Source: Pyrodictiaceae archaeon (GTDB lineage Archaea > Thermoproteota > Thermoprotei_A > Sulfolobales > Pyrodictiaceae). From it: a stretch of 6,512 bases of DNA. Below are positions 4,487 to 6,512 of the stretch, piece by piece. The notes beneath the pieces are model-generated. The model made no database searches, had not been told where the DNA came from, and saw only the letters and a list, made by a program, of their open reading frames with translations. The stretch spans positions 1-6,512 of the forward strand of contig JALTYD010000021.1 in the NCBI GenBank assembly GCA_027046525.1. Reading direction: 5' to 3'. How positions within the stretch are numbered: position 1 is the first letter of the stretch; each line of letters begins with the position of its first letter. A program made the position numbers and the translations under genes.

Positions 4487-6361
4487 TTAGGTACTCCCTT
4501 TCTCGATATAGACAAGAGTAGGTCTCTTCGAGAGATACTTTGGTAGTGTACTTCTAACCCTAGGATAGCCATTTATATCAGTAAGTACATGTCTGACTAG
4601 TTCTTCTGGTTTGAGTGCTATTCTATCATTTGTTCGTCTTATAGTTACATTAACTGTACCTGTTTTTACTTCTCTCTCCCCTATAACTCCTACGTATGGT
4701 ATCCATTCTCTTCCAGCATCTCTTATTCTTCGTCCAAGGCTTAGCGGTCTATCATCTATATCTACTCTTATTATTTGTTCTTCTAGCAATGTAGCTACTT
4801 TCTCTACATACTCTAGTTGTTCTTTGGAATTCACATCTACTGGGATTAATCTAACTTGGATAGGAGAAGCCCATGTTGGTAGTGATGGTGTTTGACCTTT
4901 TTTCTCAGTTTTTATAGCGGAGTCGAAAAGCATGTAGATGTATCGTTCAACAGACCCTATTAGTGCAGTATGTATTATAATAGGGTACTTCTCGTTACCA
5001 TCTTCATCGATGTATTTTATCCCAAATCTTTTAGCATTACCTATATCGAATTGGAATGTTGCTATTTCTCGAGGTCTACCAGCGCTATCGATGATATGGT
5101 ACTCAACATTTAGCACCCAGTAGTATATACCAGCAGGATAGACTGTTACTACTGCATCAACACCATCATTCTTAACAAATTCTAGTACTACATCTCGATG
5201 AGTATTCCAGAAGTCCTCAGTAACATTGTACACTGCGTAGTACTTTTCGTCTAATTTCCTAGCTTCTTTGTGTACAATCTCTTGGATACTATGTGCTACT
5301 TCTATAGCTTCTTTGAGGGTTTTAACTAAGATGTGTAGATCTGGCATATGGAACTTTCTCAGCCTAAAACATAGTGTTACTTCTCCTGACTGCTCCATTC
5401 TATAGCTATCAGCTAGCTCGAACATTCCAAGTGGTAAATCCTTATAGCTTAAGACGAAGTCTCTAAGCATAGCGAATTGTTGGTGACAAGCAGCATATCT
5501 TACTACTAAGTGCTTATTGTCGACTCTAAGATCGTATAATCTGTCGCCATAGAGTTCAGCGTGCTCATAGACAGGGCGTGCGGAGAGATCGAACATATTC
5601 GTACCTTTTATTTTAAGAACTGGTATTCCTAGATGCTGAGCAAGCATCCAAGAGTATTCAGATACAGCTTCTAAGATTAGCGTAGCATGCGGGCCGTAAC
5701 GCATATGCCCGTAATCTGAGAGAGGCTCCCATTCAAAGCCAAATTTTGCACATAGACGATTTATTGGATTCTCTTTCTCGCCTAGCTCCTGACCTAATGC
5801 TTCTTTTTCTACAAGTATTTTGAACTCAGAATCTATTTTTTCCTTTGAGAGATAGTCGTGTGGTAGTAGTACTTCTCCATTTGTCTTTAATACATAGTGT
5901 TTTTTCTCTATCTCTTTCTTTACTATACTCTCAGGCTCGTAGCTTCTAGAAAGCTCAGATAGTGGATGACCATAACAATGTAGTATAAACTCTTTGTACC
6001 AGCCAAATGGTGCACGTACTACTCTGTCTTCGCCTATTCTTTTTCTCAGTATTGCTTCCATTTTCTTTAAGATATCTAGAGAAGCTGGAGGTGGAGCCAG
6101 CTTTGGGGAAAGGTGAGCATAAGGATAGATTACTACTTTGTTAGCTTTTACTCTTGTCATATAATCAACTAAATCGTCAGTAAATTTACTTATAATATTC
6201 TCGGGATCCTGTAGATCAGAATCTTCTACTGTTGTAAAGACTACGATAACATTTTCCATCTTCTGCTGCTTTTTATATTCATCTAATTCTTCTGCGTCGC
6301 GGATAGCTTTTGATTTAGCAATATACTCGAAGCTTTGTGCATGTATTAACAAGGTCTTCAA
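4487..6361 (-). CDS. thrS: Threonyl-tRNA synthetase, archaeal type
   Basis: ThrRS charges tRNA-Thr with threonine in the cytosol. The 624-residue product has the archaeal layout. Residues 1-~145 are a DTD-like editing domain that removes mischarged serine (MKTLLIHAQSFEY, YPYAHLSPKLAPP at 80-92, APFGWYK ending at Lys123). The class II catalytic core follows (about 215-500), with zinc ligands Cys292 (YAACHQQF), His343 (MPDLHIL) and His464 (IIHTALIGSVERY, motif 3); motif 2 is around RMEQSGEVTLCFRLRKF. An anticodon-binding domain ends the chain (about 500-624). All ligands are present. Some Crenarchaeota split editing and charging between two ThrRS proteins; here both are in one chain. The start is TTG 6359-6361: an in-frame TAA sits just before it, and GTGAT lies 5 nt upstream. 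It is the first gene of a likely thrS-glmS-glmU-like operon. Confidence 0.96.
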   Translation of the reverse strand: MKTLLIHAQSFEYIAKSKAIRDAEELDEYKKQQKMENVIVVFTTVEDSDLQDPENIISKFTDDLVDYMTRVKANKVVIYPYAHLSPKLAPPPASLDILKKMEAILRKRIGEDRVVRAPFGWYKEFILHCYGHPLSELSRSYEPESIVKKEIEKKHYVLKTNGEVLLPHDYLSKEKIDSEFKILVEKEALGQELGEKENPINRLCAKFGFEWEPLSDYGHMRYGPHATLILEAVSEYSWMLAQHLGIPVLKIKGTNMFDLSARPVYEHAELYGDRLYDLRVDNKHLVVRYAACHQQFAMLRDFVLSYKDLPLGMFELADSYRMEQSGEVTLCFRLRKFHMPDLHILVKTLKEAIEVAHSIQEIVHKEARKLDEKYYAVYNVTEDFWNTHRDVVLEFVKNDGVDAVVTVYPAGIYYWVLNVEYHIIDSAGRPREIATFQFDIGNAKRFGIKYIDEDGNEKYPIIIHTALIGSVERYIYMLFDSAIKTEKKGQTPSLPTWASPIQVRLIPVDVNSKEQLEYVEKVATLLEEQIIRVDIDDRPLSLGRRIRDAGREWIPYVGVIGEREVKTGTVNVTIRRTNDRIALKPEELVRHVLTDINGYPRVRSTLPKYLSKRPTLVYIEKGST

Positions 6362-6512
6362 TTAGCATCACACTTTACAGTACTAAACCTAGGAGATATA
6401 GAGAGATTGAGGGATTAAACTGGTTTGCGTCTCATGTATCCAGTATAATCTTGTGCTCGGAGTAGACAAAGTTAGAATTATACCATAGAGCTAGAATAGG
6501 AGAGGTATTATC
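6362..6512. other. Upstream region of thrS, no supported gene
   Basis: These 151 bases should hold the promoter of the thrS operon. Weak minus-strand TATA candidates are AGTTTAATCC (6413-6422) and CTCTATATCT (6391-6400), neither convincing. A minus frame is open from the window edge to TGA at 6432-6434 (26 codons, ending EHKIILDT) and could be the tail of a neighbouring gene, but it is too short to call. Confidence 0.4.
6367..6371 (-). promoter_or_regulatory. Shine-Dalgarno deciding the TTG start of thrS
   Basis: GTGAT on the minus strand matches the GGTGAT anti-16S pattern except for the first G. It lies 5 nt before TTG 6359-6361 and supports that rare start; the codon before TTG is an in-frame stop. 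Confidence 0.55.

Noticed and set aside
4611..5123. Plus-strand open frames of 94 and 61 codons opposite thrS
   Set aside because: They are antisense to conserved thrS coding, with no Shine-Dalgarno signal or protein-like motif.
6432..6512. Minus-strand 26-codon open frame at the window edge
   Set aside because: Could be the tail of a neighbouring gene, but it is too short, with no recognisable motif, to call.

Overview
The window looks like a piece of an AT-rich archaeal chromosome, most likely a hyperthermophilic member of the Thermoproteota (Crenarchaeota; a Desulfurococcales-like organism is my guess). The reasons are an archaeal-type threonyl-tRNA synthetase with its own N-terminal editing domain, an archaeal-style DeoC, heavy use of AGA/AGG and ATA codons, and GGTG Shine-Dalgarno sites instead of bacterial promoters and T-run terminators. 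There are no insertion sequences, CRISPR arrays, tRNAs or rRNAs. Gene content is mostly housekeeping; the unusual material is in the details.

Layout. (1) Bases 1-494, plus strand: 3' part of deoC (2-deoxyribose-5-phosphate aldolase), cut by the window edge. A weak box C/D sRNA candidate overlaps its stop codon. Everything else that codes is on the minus strand. (2) Bases 581-1322, minus: an ASCH-domain plus winged-helix protein. It is followed, in a different overlapping frame, by a small two-CxxC zinc ribbon that has no ATG, GTG or TTG start. (3) Bases 1323-1485: a spacer holding a possible two-way TATA element, an operator-like palindrome and a 75-base GC-rich block with strong complementary stems, the best non-coding RNA candidate here. 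(4) Bases 1486-6361, minus: a tight run thrS, glmS, glmU-like, with 16- and 12-nt gaps and a clear Shine-Dalgarno site before each of the last two genes. (5) Bases 6362-6512: upstream region of thrS, with no gene I can support.

How the genes work together. GlmS makes glucosamine-6-phosphate from fructose-6-phosphate and glutamine. The next gene encodes a two-domain sugar nucleotidyltransferase/left-handed beta-helix protein of the GlmU/ST0452 type, which would acetylate glucosamine-1-phosphate and activate it to UDP-GlcNAc for glycans. The mutase between the two steps is not in this window. The glmU-like gene carries an in-frame TGA at codon 9, in the nucleotide-binding LAGG motif, and several further catalytic positions of the nucleotidyltransferase half are changed, while the acetyltransferase half keeps its key His and Glu/Lys. 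It is therefore a pseudogene, a gene with a sequencing error, or a recoded or acetyltransferase-only gene. It is the most important thing to resolve. No complete new system is visible; the leads worth following are the interrupted glmU-like gene, the start-less zinc ribbon behind the ASCH gene, and the structured GC-rich block at 1409-1483.
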